Source: Stieleria mannarensis
Lineage (GTDB): Bacteria > Planctomycetota > Planctomycetia > Pirellulales > Pirellulaceae
Direction of reading: 5' to 3'
NCBI RefSeq assembly: GCF_014154935.1
Contig: NZ_JACEHH010000001.1
Location: 248,001 to 312,000, forward strand
DNA: 64,000 bases
Made by a program: the position numbers and the translations under genes
The notes under the pieces: model-generated
Told to the model about the DNA's origin: nothing
Seen by the model: only the letters and a program-made list of their open reading frames with translations
Databases searched by the model: none
In this document: one piece after another, positions 37,335 to 46,046 of the stretch
How positions within the stretch are numbered: the first letter of the stretch is position 1
Layout of the letters: each line of letters opens with the position of its first letter

Positions 37335-38594
37335 TCATAGCAGCTTCACCTCCTGGCCTTCGGTCAACGAGTTGACGCCGGAGGTGACGACGCGTTCTCC
37401 CAGTTGAATTCCTTCGACGACCTTCAGTCCGACCGGTGTCAGTTCGCCGGTCTTGACCGCACGGCGGGAGACTTTGCCGCTGCCTTCGTCAAACACCCAG
37501 ACGTAGGTTTGCGTGTCGTCGTCGGGCAGCGTGAACACCGAACTGGGCGGCACGATCAGATCGGCCTCCTCGGTAGCCTCGCCTTCTTCGCGGTGGTTGC
37601 GAACCATCGCGGCCATCCCGGGCAGGATCTTGGCGTCATCGGGTTGTGCGATCTGAACCGTGACCGGATAGGTCCGCGTGGTCTGCGAGGCTTCTCGACC
37701 GATCTTCGTGACCGTGCCGTAAAAATCCCGATCCGGAATCGCGTCAAACCGGCAGGCCACCTTTTTGACTTGTGGGACCAGGCCGATCAAAGACTCCGGG
37801 ATCTGGATCGTGACTTCGATTTCCGACAAGTCGAACATCCGGACGATCGGTTGCTTGGCTTGGACCCGCTGGAAATTGTCGACGTAGCGGACGGAGATTT
37901 CACCGTCAAATGGTGCCGTCAACGTCGCATCCTTGAGTTGGTTTTTGGCGTCCGCGACGGCGGCTTCCAACGCCCGGATCTCCGCGCGTTTGGCTTGGAT
38001 GTCTTCCGGACGGGCCCCGGTCATGCCGATGTTCAACGCCTCTTTGGCGCTTTCGACTTCGGCGATCGTCCGCCTTTTACGGGCCAACGAAATGTCAAAT
38101 TCCGTCTGCGACACCGCCCGGTCCTTGATCAACCGGGAATTGCGTTCGTGCTCCGCCGCGGCCTGTTCGGCCGACGCCTCTGCTTGGGCCAGCGACGCCT
38201 TGAGTTGCTCGATTTCTTCCGGACGAGCGCCGGCTTCCATCGCCGCCAGGTTCGCTTTGGCGCGATCCAGGTTGGCTTGGTTGCTGGCCAGTGCGGTCTC
38301 GAAATCGCGAGGATCGATGGCGGCAATCACGTCGCCCTTGGCCACTTCGCTCCCCACGTCGACGGGCAGCGAAATCAGCGGGCCGGCCACTTGAAATGAC
38401 AACTCGACCTCTGATTTGGCCGCCGCGCGACCAGGAAACTCGCGACCAGAGATTATGGTCAGGTCACCGACTTTGACCGTTCGTACGGGGCGAATCGGCG
38501 GCGGTTCCGCCGGCGGGTCGCCACACCCGGACACAAGCGCGGCGGTGACTGTCATGCAGATCGCCGCTCGGATTTTCGATAGTACCCGGGTCAT
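37335..38594 (-). CDS. RND efflux periplasmic adaptor (membrane fusion lipoprotein)
   Basis: About 419 residues from MTRVLSKIRAA. The signal ends in a lipobox (LVSGC|GD), so it should be a lipoprotein. The barrel-sandwich half motif (LISLPVDVGSEVAKGDVIAAIDPRDFE) precedes a long alpha-helical hairpin rich in Ala/Glu (ASLAQAEASAEQAAAEHER). Beta-barrel and membrane-proximal domains follow. It links the pump downstream to an outer-membrane exit duct. It starts 17 bases after the Arg/Pro-rich gene. Confidence 0.92.
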   Translation of the reverse strand: MTRVLSKIRAAICMTVTAALVSGCGDPPAEPPPIRPVRTVKVGDLTIISGREFPGRAAAKSEVELSFQVAGPLISLPVDVGSEVAKGDVIAAIDPRDFETALASNQANLDRAKANLAAMEAGARPEEIEQLKASLAQAEASAEQAAAEHERNSRLIKDRAVSQTEFDISLARKRRTIAEVESAKEALNIGMTGARPEDIQAKRAEIRALEAAVADAKNQLKDATLTAPFDGEISVRYVDNFQRVQAKQPIVRMFDLSEIEVTIQIPESLIGLVPQVKKVACRFDAIPDRDFYGTVTKIGREASQTTRTYPVTVQIAQPDDAKILPGMAAMVRNHREEGEATEEADLIVPPSSVFTLPDDDTQTYVWVFDEGSGKVSRRAVKTGELTPVGLKVVEGIQLGERVVTSGVNSLTEGQEVKLL

Positions 38595-38611
38595 CCGGTC
38601 GCTCTCCTTCG

Positions 38612-40075
38612 TTATTCCTGTTGGCCTTGGGGATCGTCCATTCGCACCAATAACCATTGCTGCGTGGTTCCGTCGGCAAAGTGTACCAGCGCCGGAGCGG
38701 AGTCTTTGGTCAAATTGACGATTCCCGTTTCCATAATCGGTCGCGTCTTGCCGACCACGTTCCAGGCCGATCGCTGGGTTTCTTTGTCGACCATGCCTTC
38801 GATGGTCTGGGTGCTGTCATCGGCGGTGTTGTTCAGCGTTCCGGAAATGATCCCCTCTTTGCTGATCACCAACTGCAGGAACAACGTGGGCTCGGGGCCC
38901 GTTTCCTGGCCGTCGGGGGTCACCGCGAACACGCCCAGCGGCATCCACTCGGTTTCATCGGCCGGGACCTCGGGGGCACTGGCGGCGATCGCTTCGGCTT
39001 GGGCCGCATACTCTTCCTCGGTCGCGACGACTTGGTCACCGTAGTAGACCGAGCCTTCTTGGTAGTAGACGTTTTCGCCATAGCCGTAGTAAATCGGTTC
39101 GCTCCATCCGTAATTGACCCAGCCGGTCACTCCGCCCCAGGCGGCCCAACGGTACGGACGTGTGATCGCCCACGCGCCCCACATCGGATGGTCGGACCAG
39201 AAATCGCGAATCGGGGTGTCTTTCATCTGATCGCGGATCTCGTCGCGGCGGTCCGAGCGAATCTGCTGGCGGTCGCCTCGATTCTCAATCCGTTCGGGCC
39301 GATTGCCCACCAACGGCCGATCGGCAGGCAGGTTATCGATGCCCGGTCGATTGCCGATTCCAGGGCGGTCCGCGATGCCCGGTCGGTCGCCTACTCCGGG
39401 TCGGTCGCCGATTCCGGGACGGTCGCCGATTCCGGGACGGTCGCCGATTCCGGGGCGGTCACCAACGCCCGGGCGGTTGCCAGCCCCCGGAGGCGTCGCG
39501 GGCAGCTGGCTCGGCCGCGGGCCGGAGTCGCGCAAGAAGTCTGCCGCCGCACTACCGGCCAGCCCGCCGGCGACACCACCGGCAATGCCGCTGGCGATGT
39601 TGCTGCGACGATTCGACGCCGAGCCACCGGGGCGTGTGCTGGGGAGTGTACTGGGACGCGCGCCGCCCGATCCGCCCAGATTCAGAAAGCTTTGCAAATC
39701 ACCCGCACTCGGCCGCCCGCCTTGGCTGGGACGTGAGCCCGTGCTGGGCCGCGAACCAACACTCGGCCGGCTGCCCACGCTGGGCCGACTACCGACGCTG
39801 GGCCGACTACCGACGCTGGGCGGCGAAATACTGGGGCGTGAGACGCTGGGGCGGGAGACACTCGGGCGCGAAGTGGGACGACTGTAGGAAGGCCGGCTCA
39901 TCGAAGAGGACGGGCGAGAGAATCCGCCGCCACCGCTGAAACCGCCTCGTGCACCACCGCCGCTAAAACCTCCGCCACGGGCGCCGCCACCCCCGCGGCC
40001 TCCCCGAGCCAGCGCGTCGGATGCCGTCGGAAGACTCAGACTGACGACGGCCAAAAACAATAAAACGCGTTTCAT
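38612..40075 (-). CDS. Secreted Arg/Pro/Ser-Gly repeat protein of unknown function
   Basis: About 487 residues from MKRVLLFLAVVSLSLPTASDALA, a clear signal peptide. After a Gly/Arg-rich stretch come two repeat arrays: SRPSV/GSRPSV units (about residues 60-125), and GDRPGI hexapeptides (about 200-245). A short hydrophobic AGGVAGGLAGSAAADFL lies between. The second half is rich in Trp and Tyr (DHPMWGAWAITRPYRWAAWGGV, YYGYGENVYYQEGSVYYGDQ) and ends in a globular domain of about 120 residues. I do not recognise a catalytic family. The repeats suggest a cell-surface or envelope role. Confidence 0.75.
   Translation of the reverse strand: MKRVLLFLAVVSLSLPTASDALARGGRGGGGARGGGFSGGGARGGFSGGGGFSRPSSSMSRPSYSRPTSRPSVSRPSVSRPSISPPSVGSRPSVGSRPSVGSRPSVGSRPSTGSRPSQGGRPSAGDLQSFLNLGGSGGARPSTLPSTRPGGSASNRRSNIASGIAGGVAGGLAGSAAADFLRDSGPRPSQLPATPPGAGNRPGVGDRPGIGDRPGIGDRPGIGDRPGVGDRPGIADRPGIGNRPGIDNLPADRPLVGNRPERIENRGDRQQIRSDRRDEIRDQMKDTPIRDFWSDHPMWGAWAITRPYRWAAWGGVTGWVNYGWSEPIYYGYGENVYYQEGSVYYGDQVVATEEEYAAQAEAIAASAPEVPADETEWMPLGVFAVTPDGQETGPEPTLFLQLVISKEGIISGTLNNTADDSTQTIEGMVDKETQRSAWNVVGKTRPIMETGIVNLTKDSAPALVHFADGTTQQWLLVRMDDPQGQQE
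39340..39480. repeat. 18-base in-frame repeat array (GDRPGI)
   Basis: About eight copies of an 18-base unit (on the plus strand near CGGTCGCCGATTCCGGGA) encode the hexapeptide GDRPGI or GNRPGI. The central copies at 39402-39455 are nearly identical, implying recent expansion. Confidence 0.85.
39715..39885. repeat. 15-18-base in-frame repeat array (GSRPSV/SRPSV)
   Basis: Repeats encoding SRPSV and GSRPSV in the N-terminal part of the Arg/Pro-rich protein. Copies at 39776-39829 are near identical (CGACTACCGACGCTGGGC). They are more diverged at the edges. Confidence 0.8.
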
Positions 40076-40200
40076 TAGATTCACCTTGCCGGATGCGATT
40101 GTTCGATTGCATGCCACCGAGGACGCCTGGCGCCGCCCGATGAAACCTCGTCCATGCCGTTGATGACGTCCTTGCCGTGTCTTGCTCACCTGGGTTTTAC

Positions 40201-41109
40201 TCACTTGGATTCTTCTGCCCCGCCTGCTCGAACGACCACCACTTCATCCAAATTGGGTAACAGCTCCCCGGCGACGATCCGATTGATCGATTGCCAAGTC
40301 AACGTGTTGTCGTCGACAGACGTCAAAATGTTGGTCGACGTCATCTTGCTGCCGTCGCGCATCGTACCGGTGGACTGAATGTACCACTGCTTGCTCTTCT
40401 GCTGCCAAACGCCCTGGCTGAAGCCGCCGTTGGAATCGAACACCCACGATCGGATTTGCTCGGCCGCGGCATCCCAACCGATGATCTGCATCCCCGATTG
40501 TTCGACTTGATCACCGACCACCATCGAGAACATCCGCACGATGAAGTTCCGATTCTTCGTCCATTGACACGTCGTTTCGACCCGCCCCACTTCGTCTTGA
40601 TCGACCCAGCTGCCGATCATCCACTGCAGCTCCTGCAAATGATCTTCGTTGGACACCACCACGGGGACGTCTTCTTCGGTCACTCGGTCCAGCAACCATG
40701 CATCGTCACGTTTGACGTACACCGCGGTGTATTCCGATTCCTCCGGCTCCTGTTCCGGCACGATGACCGCCGCTGTGCCGGTCTCCAACGCGACGCTGGG
40801 CGAGATGAACTGAACCGACCGGGTCGTCGCGGACAACTTGACGCCCTTGTTTTCAGCAAAGATCGCTGCAAACTGTTCCTCGATCGCCTCGCGGCCGGCA
40901 ACTTGCTCGCCCGAAATCGGGTTCGTGTACACCGCCTCCGGTGACCACATCGCCGCCAACGCTTTGGCATCCCCCTGGTTAAACGCCGTGACATAGGCCG
41001 CGACCTCTTTGCGAATCGTCGCTTCGTCGTCGGCCTGATCTGCCGCCACCGGTCTCACGCACAGCGCAACCAACGCCGCTGCCATGAGTGCAAGAGTCAC
41101 TCGTTTCAC
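40201..41109 (-). CDS. Secreted SnoaL/NTF2-like (DUF4440-type) protein
   Basis: About 302 residues from a GTG at 41109, preceded by GAGAGG; an ATG 13 codons upstream is possible. The signal is VTLALMAAALVALCVRPVAA. Residues about 25-145 form an NTF2-like fold (EVAAYVTAFNQGDAKALAAMWSPEAVYTNPISGEQVAGREAI). The second half resembles a lipocalin-like DUF1579-type domain (ELQWMIGSWVDQDEVGRVETTCQW). Such proteins often bind small molecules; no enzyme activity can be assigned. It lies 125 bases ahead of the Arg/Pro-rich gene on the same strand. Confidence 0.72.
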   Translation of the reverse strand: MKRVTLALMAAALVALCVRPVAADQADDEATIRKEVAAYVTAFNQGDAKALAAMWSPEAVYTNPISGEQVAGREAIEEQFAAIFAENKGVKLSATTRSVQFISPSVALETGTAAVIVPEQEPEESEYTAVYVKRDDAWLLDRVTEEDVPVVVSNEDHLQELQWMIGSWVDQDEVGRVETTCQWTKNRNFIVRMFSMVVGDQVEQSGMQIIGWDAAAEQIRSWVFDSNGGFSQGVWQQKSKQWYIQSTGTMRDGSKMTSTNILTSVDDNTLTWQSINRIVAGELLPNLDEVVVVRAGGAEESK

Positions 41110-41148
41110 TTGTCGCCTCTCTTTCGGTAATGAAAAGGTTTGATGCAT

Positions 41149-41481
41149 TTATTGACGCTGCGCTCGGATCACAGACAAAACCAACTCGATCCCGCCGATC
41201 GTGTCGACGCCGCTGACGTCCACATCCGGTGGTTCTAGCGACATGTCGATGTAGGGCAACAGCCGACGAAACCGTTCGGACCGAAAATGGTCCTCCAAAT
41301 CCTCGCGCGTTTCCCACTGCGCCCAATAGGTGATCGCATTGTCATCCTCTGCATCGCAAAGGACGCGGCAAAACCGACATCCCCTGGTTGCTTCCGCGGG
41401 GCCGGACAAGCTGCAGAAGACCTGTAAAATCTCCTCTCGCTTGCCAGGCGGTGCCACCACTCGCAACACGGCTTGGATCAT
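41149..41481 (-). CDS. ABM-domain (antibiotic biosynthesis monooxygenase-like) protein
   Basis: 110 residues, a single dimeric ferredoxin-like ABM domain: VLRVVAPPGKREEILQVF, then ITYWAQWETREDLEDHFRSERFRRLLPYI. Relatives include putative quinol monooxygenases. There is no signal, so it is cytoplasmic. It is the first gene of a minus-strand run leading to the RND pair. The 236 bases upstream hold no gene I can see. Confidence 0.75.
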   Translation of the reverse strand: MIQAVLRVVAPPGKREEILQVFCSLSGPAEATRGCRFCRVLCDAEDDNAITYWAQWETREDLEDHFRSERFRRLLPYIDMSLEPPDVDVSGVDTIGGIELVLSVIRAQRQ

Positions 41482-41717
41482 GCGATCTACCCCAACGGAG
41501 TCATTCCCCTTGAATTACATCGGTCCGACCGGCCCAACGCCGCTTGGGCCGGTCACGTCGAAGGCAAAAGGCATACCGGTTTGGCGATTCGTCGCCACAA
41601 AGGCCGTAAGTCAATTCCAGAAAACGGCTTGCGGCGATCCGGTCGGCCTGGCCTCGGATCGGGTCGGGCCCATGGAAATGGAGATTCTCCGATATATTGG
41701 AGGTCTGCATGCGGTCT

Positions 41718-43694
41718 TCATCCCTGGCTTGGCCGCCGGATCCCCAGCTTGGCCATCCGCGCTTCCAGCGTCGTCGGCTTGATATCCAGCCGCTCGGCCG
41801 CTCCACCGCTGCCGCGGATTCGCCAGCCTGTCTTTTCCAGCACACGCAGAATCTGGTCGCGCTCGACTTCCCTGAGCGTCTTTTGCGTCTCGGCGCCCTC
41901 ACGTGCGGTCGCCGGCGTCTCGATATGCAGCGTGTCGCTGTCGGCAAGGATCATCGCGCGTTCAATGGCATTGCTCAGCTCGCGGATGTTGCCGGGCCAG
42001 TCGTGGTTTTGCAACTGTTTCATCGTCCGCCGCGGAATCGTCTTGATCGATTTCCCCATCCGCCGCCCGAACGCTTCGACGAAGGCCCAGGTCAATGGTG
42101 GGATGTCGTCGCGTCGATCTCGAAGCGGCGGCACGTGGATCGGGAAAACGTTCAGCCGGTAGAAAAGGTCGGATCGAAACAGGTTCTTTCGCGTGGCCGC
42201 TTCCAGGTCGCGGTTGGTCGCCGCGATGATCCGCACGTCGACCGAGATCGTCTTTGCCGTCCCCAGACGCTCGAACCGGCCGTCCTGCAGCACGCGCAGC
42301 AGTTTCGCCTGTAACTCCAACGGAAGCTCGCCGATTTCGTCCAGAAACAATGTCGAACCGTCGGCCAACTCAAAACGGCCGATGGCCGCTGACGCGGCGC
42401 CGGTGTAGGCACCCGCGGCGCGGCCGAACAATTCGCTCTCGATCAGCGTGGCGGGCAGCGAAGCACAATTGACAACCGTCATGGGACGGTCTTTACGGGC
42501 GCTCAATGCGTGGATCGTTTGCGCCAGCAGCTCCTTGCCCGTCCCGGTCTCTCCGGTCAACAACACCGGCGCATCGGTCGTCGCCACACGTTCGACGTCG
42601 GCCAGCACCCGCGTGATCGCGTCGCTGTGTCCGATGATTCGTCCATGACGGTGCTTGACCACGGCGTGTTCACGCAGGTACAGGTTTTCCTGTTCCAATT
42701 GCCGCCGCAGCCGAACGTTCTCCGACAGCGCCGCTTGCAGCATTTGTTCGTTCCGACGTCGCACGAGCGCGTTGCCGAACACTTCACCGATCAAACCGAG
42801 TCGCGAGAGGATTTCGCGAGACCAATCACAGGGCTTTCGGATGAACGCGAACGTCAGCGCGCCCAACCGCTTGCCGCCGACCTTGATCGGAATGGCGACA
42901 TTCGATCGGATTCCCTCTCGTAGACAATGCGCCCGCTCCTTCTCCGCGGATTCGGGCAGGTCCTGCGGGATCGAGCGCAGAAACACGGTGTTGCCGCTGC
43001 GGAACTGGTTGATGTACCACGGCAATCGGTCGACGGCGAACGGACCGATCGGAAACGGCCGGCAATCTCCCGCGGCATACGAATGCGACACGATCACGTG
43101 ATCTGCATCGTCACCGAACTCGATAAAGGAGCTTCGATCATTGCCCAGAAACTCCACCAGCGACTTCAGGCTGGCGTCGATCCGGCTGTCGATTTGATCA
43201 CAGGGAAGATTGACAAACCCGGCCGACAGGTTGGCCAACAATTGCTCGAAGTTGAGCCGCTCTTGAATCTCCAGGTCGGCCCGGCGGTGGGCCGTGAGGT
43301 CGACCATCACGCCGACCCAGGCGGCGTCGTCGCGATCGTTTGCAGCCGATCCGACGTCCAGCGGTGATTCCATCACTTCGACGGTCGCGGAATGTCCGTC
43401 GGCGCGGACCAGACGTGCCCGAAAACACGACGACTCCGATTCGCCAGTTTGCCAGCGCAGTGATTCCAAATCCGACTGATCGTTGCGGCGGATGAAACTC
43501 GACACCGACTCGCCGGTGATCGCGTCCGGGGCACGATCCAAAAGCTGTCCCATGACCGGATTGGCATAACAAATTCGCCCCGCCTGGACCACGTACACGC
43601 CGACCGGAGAGCGATCGAAAACCTGGCGAAAGTCCCAATCTGATGGATCATCTGCGCGCCCGTCGTGTCTCCCCAGTGATAGTGCCGATTTCAT
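41718..43694 (-). CDS. Sigma-54-dependent activator with PAS and GAF sensor domains
   Basis: About 658 residues from MKSALSLGRH; the upstream in-frame start adds 66 unlikely residues. A PAS domain spans about 20-140 (VFDRSPVGVYVVQAGRICYANPVMGQLL), a GAF domain about 150-310, and the AAA+ motor begins near 350. The motor has Walker A GETGTGKE (381-388), GAYTGA (428-433) where GAFTGA is usual, and Walker B LFLDEIGE. A Fis-type helix-turn-helix closes the protein. It should drive sigma-54 promoters in response to a small ligand. There is no receiver domain and no obvious target next door. Confidence 0.9.
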   Translation of the reverse strand: MKSALSLGRHDGRADDPSDWDFRQVFDRSPVGVYVVQAGRICYANPVMGQLLDRAPDAITGESVSSFIRRNDQSDLESLRWQTGESESSCFRARLVRADGHSATVEVMESPLDVGSAANDRDDAAWVGVMVDLTAHRRADLEIQERLNFEQLLANLSAGFVNLPCDQIDSRIDASLKSLVEFLGNDRSSFIEFGDDADHVIVSHSYAAGDCRPFPIGPFAVDRLPWYINQFRSGNTVFLRSIPQDLPESAEKERAHCLREGIRSNVAIPIKVGGKRLGALTFAFIRKPCDWSREILSRLGLIGEVFGNALVRRRNEQMLQAALSENVRLRRQLEQENLYLREHAVVKHRHGRIIGHSDAITRVLADVERVATTDAPVLLTGETGTGKELLAQTIHALSARKDRPMTVVNCASLPATLIESELFGRAAGAYTGAASAAIGRFELADGSTLFLDEIGELPLELQAKLLRVLQDGRFERLGTAKTISVDVRIIAATNRDLEAATRKNLFRSDLFYRLNVFPIHVPPLRDRRDDIPPLTWAFVEAFGRRMGKSIKTIPRRTMKQLQNHDWPGNIRELSNAIERAMILADSDTLHIETPATAREGAETQKTLREVERDQILRVLEKTGWRIRGSGGAAERLDIKPTTLEARMAKLGIRRPSQG

Positions 43695-43896
43695 AGTCCG
43701 CGCAACAAGCGTGTCGTCGTTTGTCTCAGTGGGGTTCGCCCCGTCAGTCCAGATCGCCTCGACAACAACCGTTGTTGGCTGCACCTGACGGAGACGGGCT
43801 CCAATATAATCGACACAGGATTGGATTGGAGGGCGTGCAATGTGGGCTTGGGGTGGACGTGACCGAGCGTGTAATTTTGAACAGTCCCCCATGCCC

Positions 43897-43976
43897 CGAC
43901 GGTCCCTTCCGGGCCGTCGGGATAGACCTGTACGACGGTCCCTTCCGGGCCGTCGCGTGAACCCTACGGGTTCAAG
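43897..43976. repeat. Two inverted-family hairpin arms plus CCCTACGGG hairpin
   Basis: GACGGTCCCTTCCGGGCCGTC occurs twice (43899-43919 and 43934-43954), the reverse orientation of the common arm. TGAACCCTACGGGTTCA follows. The last hairpin covers the end of the small downstream gene. The rest of the 43695-43971 gap shows nothing I can name. Confidence 0.75.
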
Positions 43977-44154
43977 GGCTTTTCACAAGCACAATCAACC
44001 CCTGGATCAGCCCCAGTCCGATCAGCAGCCCCACGATCCAGATCACCGGTTTCATGGAGTTGGGGATTATCGGCTTCCGCCGCCGCGGTTGCTTCTTGTC
44101 CTGTCGCTTTCGCTTCTTCTTGTTGGTGCCCGTGGTTGAAGTGGAAAGGTTCAT
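43972..44154 (-). CDS. Small single-span membrane protein
   Basis: 60 residues: a very basic N-terminal half (NKKKRKRQDKKQPRRRKP) and one C-terminal transmembrane helix (VIWIVGLLIGLGLIQGLIVLV). The charge pattern puts the N-terminus in the cytoplasm. It follows the 45-residue gene by six bases. I do not know a family. Its last codons overlap the hairpin described at 43897-43976. Confidence 0.55.
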   Translation of the reverse strand: MNLSTSTTGTNKKKRKRQDKKQPRRRKPIIPNSMKPVIWIVGLLIGLGLIQGLIVLVKSP

Positions 44155-44160
44155 GGCGCG

Positions 44161-44298
44161 TCACCCTGCGATCAATGCCACAAAGTAGGCGGAAAAAATA
44201 GCGATCGTCAGAGCCATCCCCGCCCATGCGATCGCAGACGGATCGGACGAAGGCGGCTCGCGTGGATCAGTTTCCGATGGTGGTGCGTACGGATTCAT
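44161..44298 (-). CDS. Tiny membrane protein starting MNPYAPP
   Basis: 45 residues: MNPYAPPSETDPREPPSSDPS, then one transmembrane helix (IAWAGMALTIAIFSAYFVALIAG). The MNPYAPP opening is a recurring N-terminus in small planctomycete membrane proteins, which is why this start was chosen over 44487. Function unknown. It is probably translated with the 60-residue neighbour. Confidence 0.55.
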   Translation of the reverse strand: MNPYAPPSETDPREPPSSDPSAIAWAGMALTIAIFSAYFVALIAG

Positions 44299-44522
44299 GA
44301 CACCGACCAGTCTACCACAATCCCGCCCGCGGCAAGCGTCAACGCCCCACCCCGAAATGCCGGCGAGCGGCACCCGAATGCCAGCGGGAAGCGTAACAGC
44401 CTGTTGAATTAATCCAGCCGCATGGCGCGAGTCGACGCTGCCAACGATCGACATATCATTTGTCCCGAGCCACTCGCACCGCGTCAAGCCGAATTTGCCG
44501 TTCGATTTTCATCCTTGCTAGG

Positions 44523-45246
44523 TCACAAGCCAGACGCCAAGGCACAAGCCCGCAGCTTTTCATCGAAAGGGCCTTGACCCTCCAGATTTGCCTCCATGCT
44601 GCTTTGGGTCCCTGGATCGGAATCTGATTCCCCCTCGTCCAGTTCGAACTCAGGATTTTCCGACACCGGACCGAGCAGGACCTCGTCGCCGTTGATGTGA
44701 ATGGTTGACGCTGGACGCACGGGGTGAACGGCGGGAGCAGGATCTTCAAATTGCTTGGACGCGCCCCTTTCAAAAAACGCGTCGACGAACTGCCAAGCAC
44801 TTTGCCGGGGACCAATTCGTGCAACGCCATCGTGCCTCATTGCGATGCCCTTTTCTGCTTCAGCAGACGGGCCAGCTTGCATTCTCGCGAGTTCATTGAT
44901 CACAAACGGGGCGTCAAACGGGGTAATCAAGTCGTCACCGGTGGTGTCGAAAAAGGCCCCGGGCCAAAGATCCACGTCTGGGGGATCAGGCAGTTCGTTT
45001 CCCGTCTGGATGGCGAGTCGGTTGATGACAACCAACGCGTCCAACGCAGAGATCATTCCATCGTTGTTCACATCAAATCGATTGATGGTCAATCATGACC
45101 GTCAATGCGTTGTCCGATGTTAAATCGATTCTCTCGACGTTTCTTGGCAACAGTGAATCGACTAGCCTGACTGTCGGCACGAAGTCATCAACCGATGACG
45201 GCGGCCGAACAACAAGCGTATCAAAGCCTGCTCCCGCATTCATCAA
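44523..45246 (-). pseudogene. C-terminal remnant of a dockerin-containing protein, frameshifted
   Basis: The frame ending at 44523 holds two dockerin-type calcium loops: FDVNNDGMISALDALVVINRL and FFDTTGDDLITPFDAPFVINEL, then a ~120-residue acidic tail. It has no proper start; a stop lies directly upstream of its TTG. The shifted frame upstream (45246 to about 45080) reads LMNAGAGFDTLVVRPPSSV...NALTVMIDHQS and runs naturally into INRFDVNNDG if one frame change near 45075-45090 is undone. Large planctomycete surface proteins commonly end in dockerin pairs, so this is probably the stub of a once much larger gene. Confidence 0.7.
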
Positions 45247-45521
45247 TCAGTCCGATGGCAAGCTGGAAGTGATCAAGCAGCACTTCATGCTCGGGTCGAC
45301 TTTCTTCGCTGAGTTCGGAACCAGGAGCGAACTGTTTTTCTAGCGTCTCATTTGTCTCGAGGAAGTATCAGGCGTATCCATTATTTCCGCCTTTCGCTTG
45401 CCAGTGAATCGTAAATGTAGTCGTGAAATCGAGGTTTTGCGGTTTTTTCAGTTTCTTGTTAACGATTTCTGTTCGTGTTCGGCATACGGTGAAAAGCCCG
45501 AAATCCACGCTTGCCGCAGAT

Positions 45522-46046
45522 ATGAGCGAAAAAAAGAAGCGAGAGCTATTCACTGACTGCTGGCTCAACGCCGAGCCTGCTATATCGGCGTATGTATTTG
45601 CATCGATTTCTCTGTTTCATGATGCTGAGGACGTTGTTCAGCGGATCGCTCACGAGTTGGCTCGGCGGTTTGATGAGTATGATTCTCGCCGTCCGTTCGT
45701 TGCTTGGGCATTGTGGATCGCAAAGTCGCGAGTGATCGACTATTACAGGGCTCGCGGACGCTCCCACGAAGTTCTTTCCGACGAATTGCTCGGCAAGCTC
45801 GCCGATACGATGGCTCGTCAAGCAGATGATCGGAGTCTGCGGCGAGAGGCACTGGAAGTCTGTCTGGATGAACTCCCGCCAAGATCGCGCCGGTTGCTCG
45901 ATTTGCGGTATGCGGAAGAATTGTCGATCGATGAGACTGCGCGGGAAATTGGTTCCACCAGCGGTTCGGTCCGAGTTCTGCTGTCGCGCGTGCGGACGGT
46001 TCTCGCCAGTTGCATTGAGCGACGCCTGGCAATGGAGAATGCGTGA
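45522..46046 (+). CDS. ECF-family RNA polymerase sigma factor (planctomycete type)
   Basis: 174 residues from MSEKKKRELF. Region 2 reads ISLFHDAEDVVQRIAHELARRFDEYDSRRPFVAWALWIAKSRVIDYYR; region 4 reads LPPRSRRLLDLRYAEELSIDETAREIGSTSGSVRVLLSRVR. This matches the Rhodopirellula/Verrucomicrobium ECF subgroup. Its stop overlaps the next start (TGATG), coupling it to the FecR-LamG gene. It probably directs the sulfatase operon it heads, and itself; no -35/-10 pair could be assigned with confidence. Confidence 0.9.
   Translation: MSEKKKRELFTDCWLNAEPAISAYVFASISLFHDAEDVVQRIAHELARRFDEYDSRRPFVAWALWIAKSRVIDYYRARGRSHEVLSDELLGKLADTMARQADDRSLRREALEVCLDELPPRSRRLLDLRYAEELSIDETAREIGSTSGSVRVLLSRVRTVLASCIERRLAMENA

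Noticed and set aside
39340-39885. Regular short repeats that look like a CRISPR array
   Set aside because: Units are 15-18 bases, contiguous and in frame with a coding sequence, with no spacers and no cas genes.
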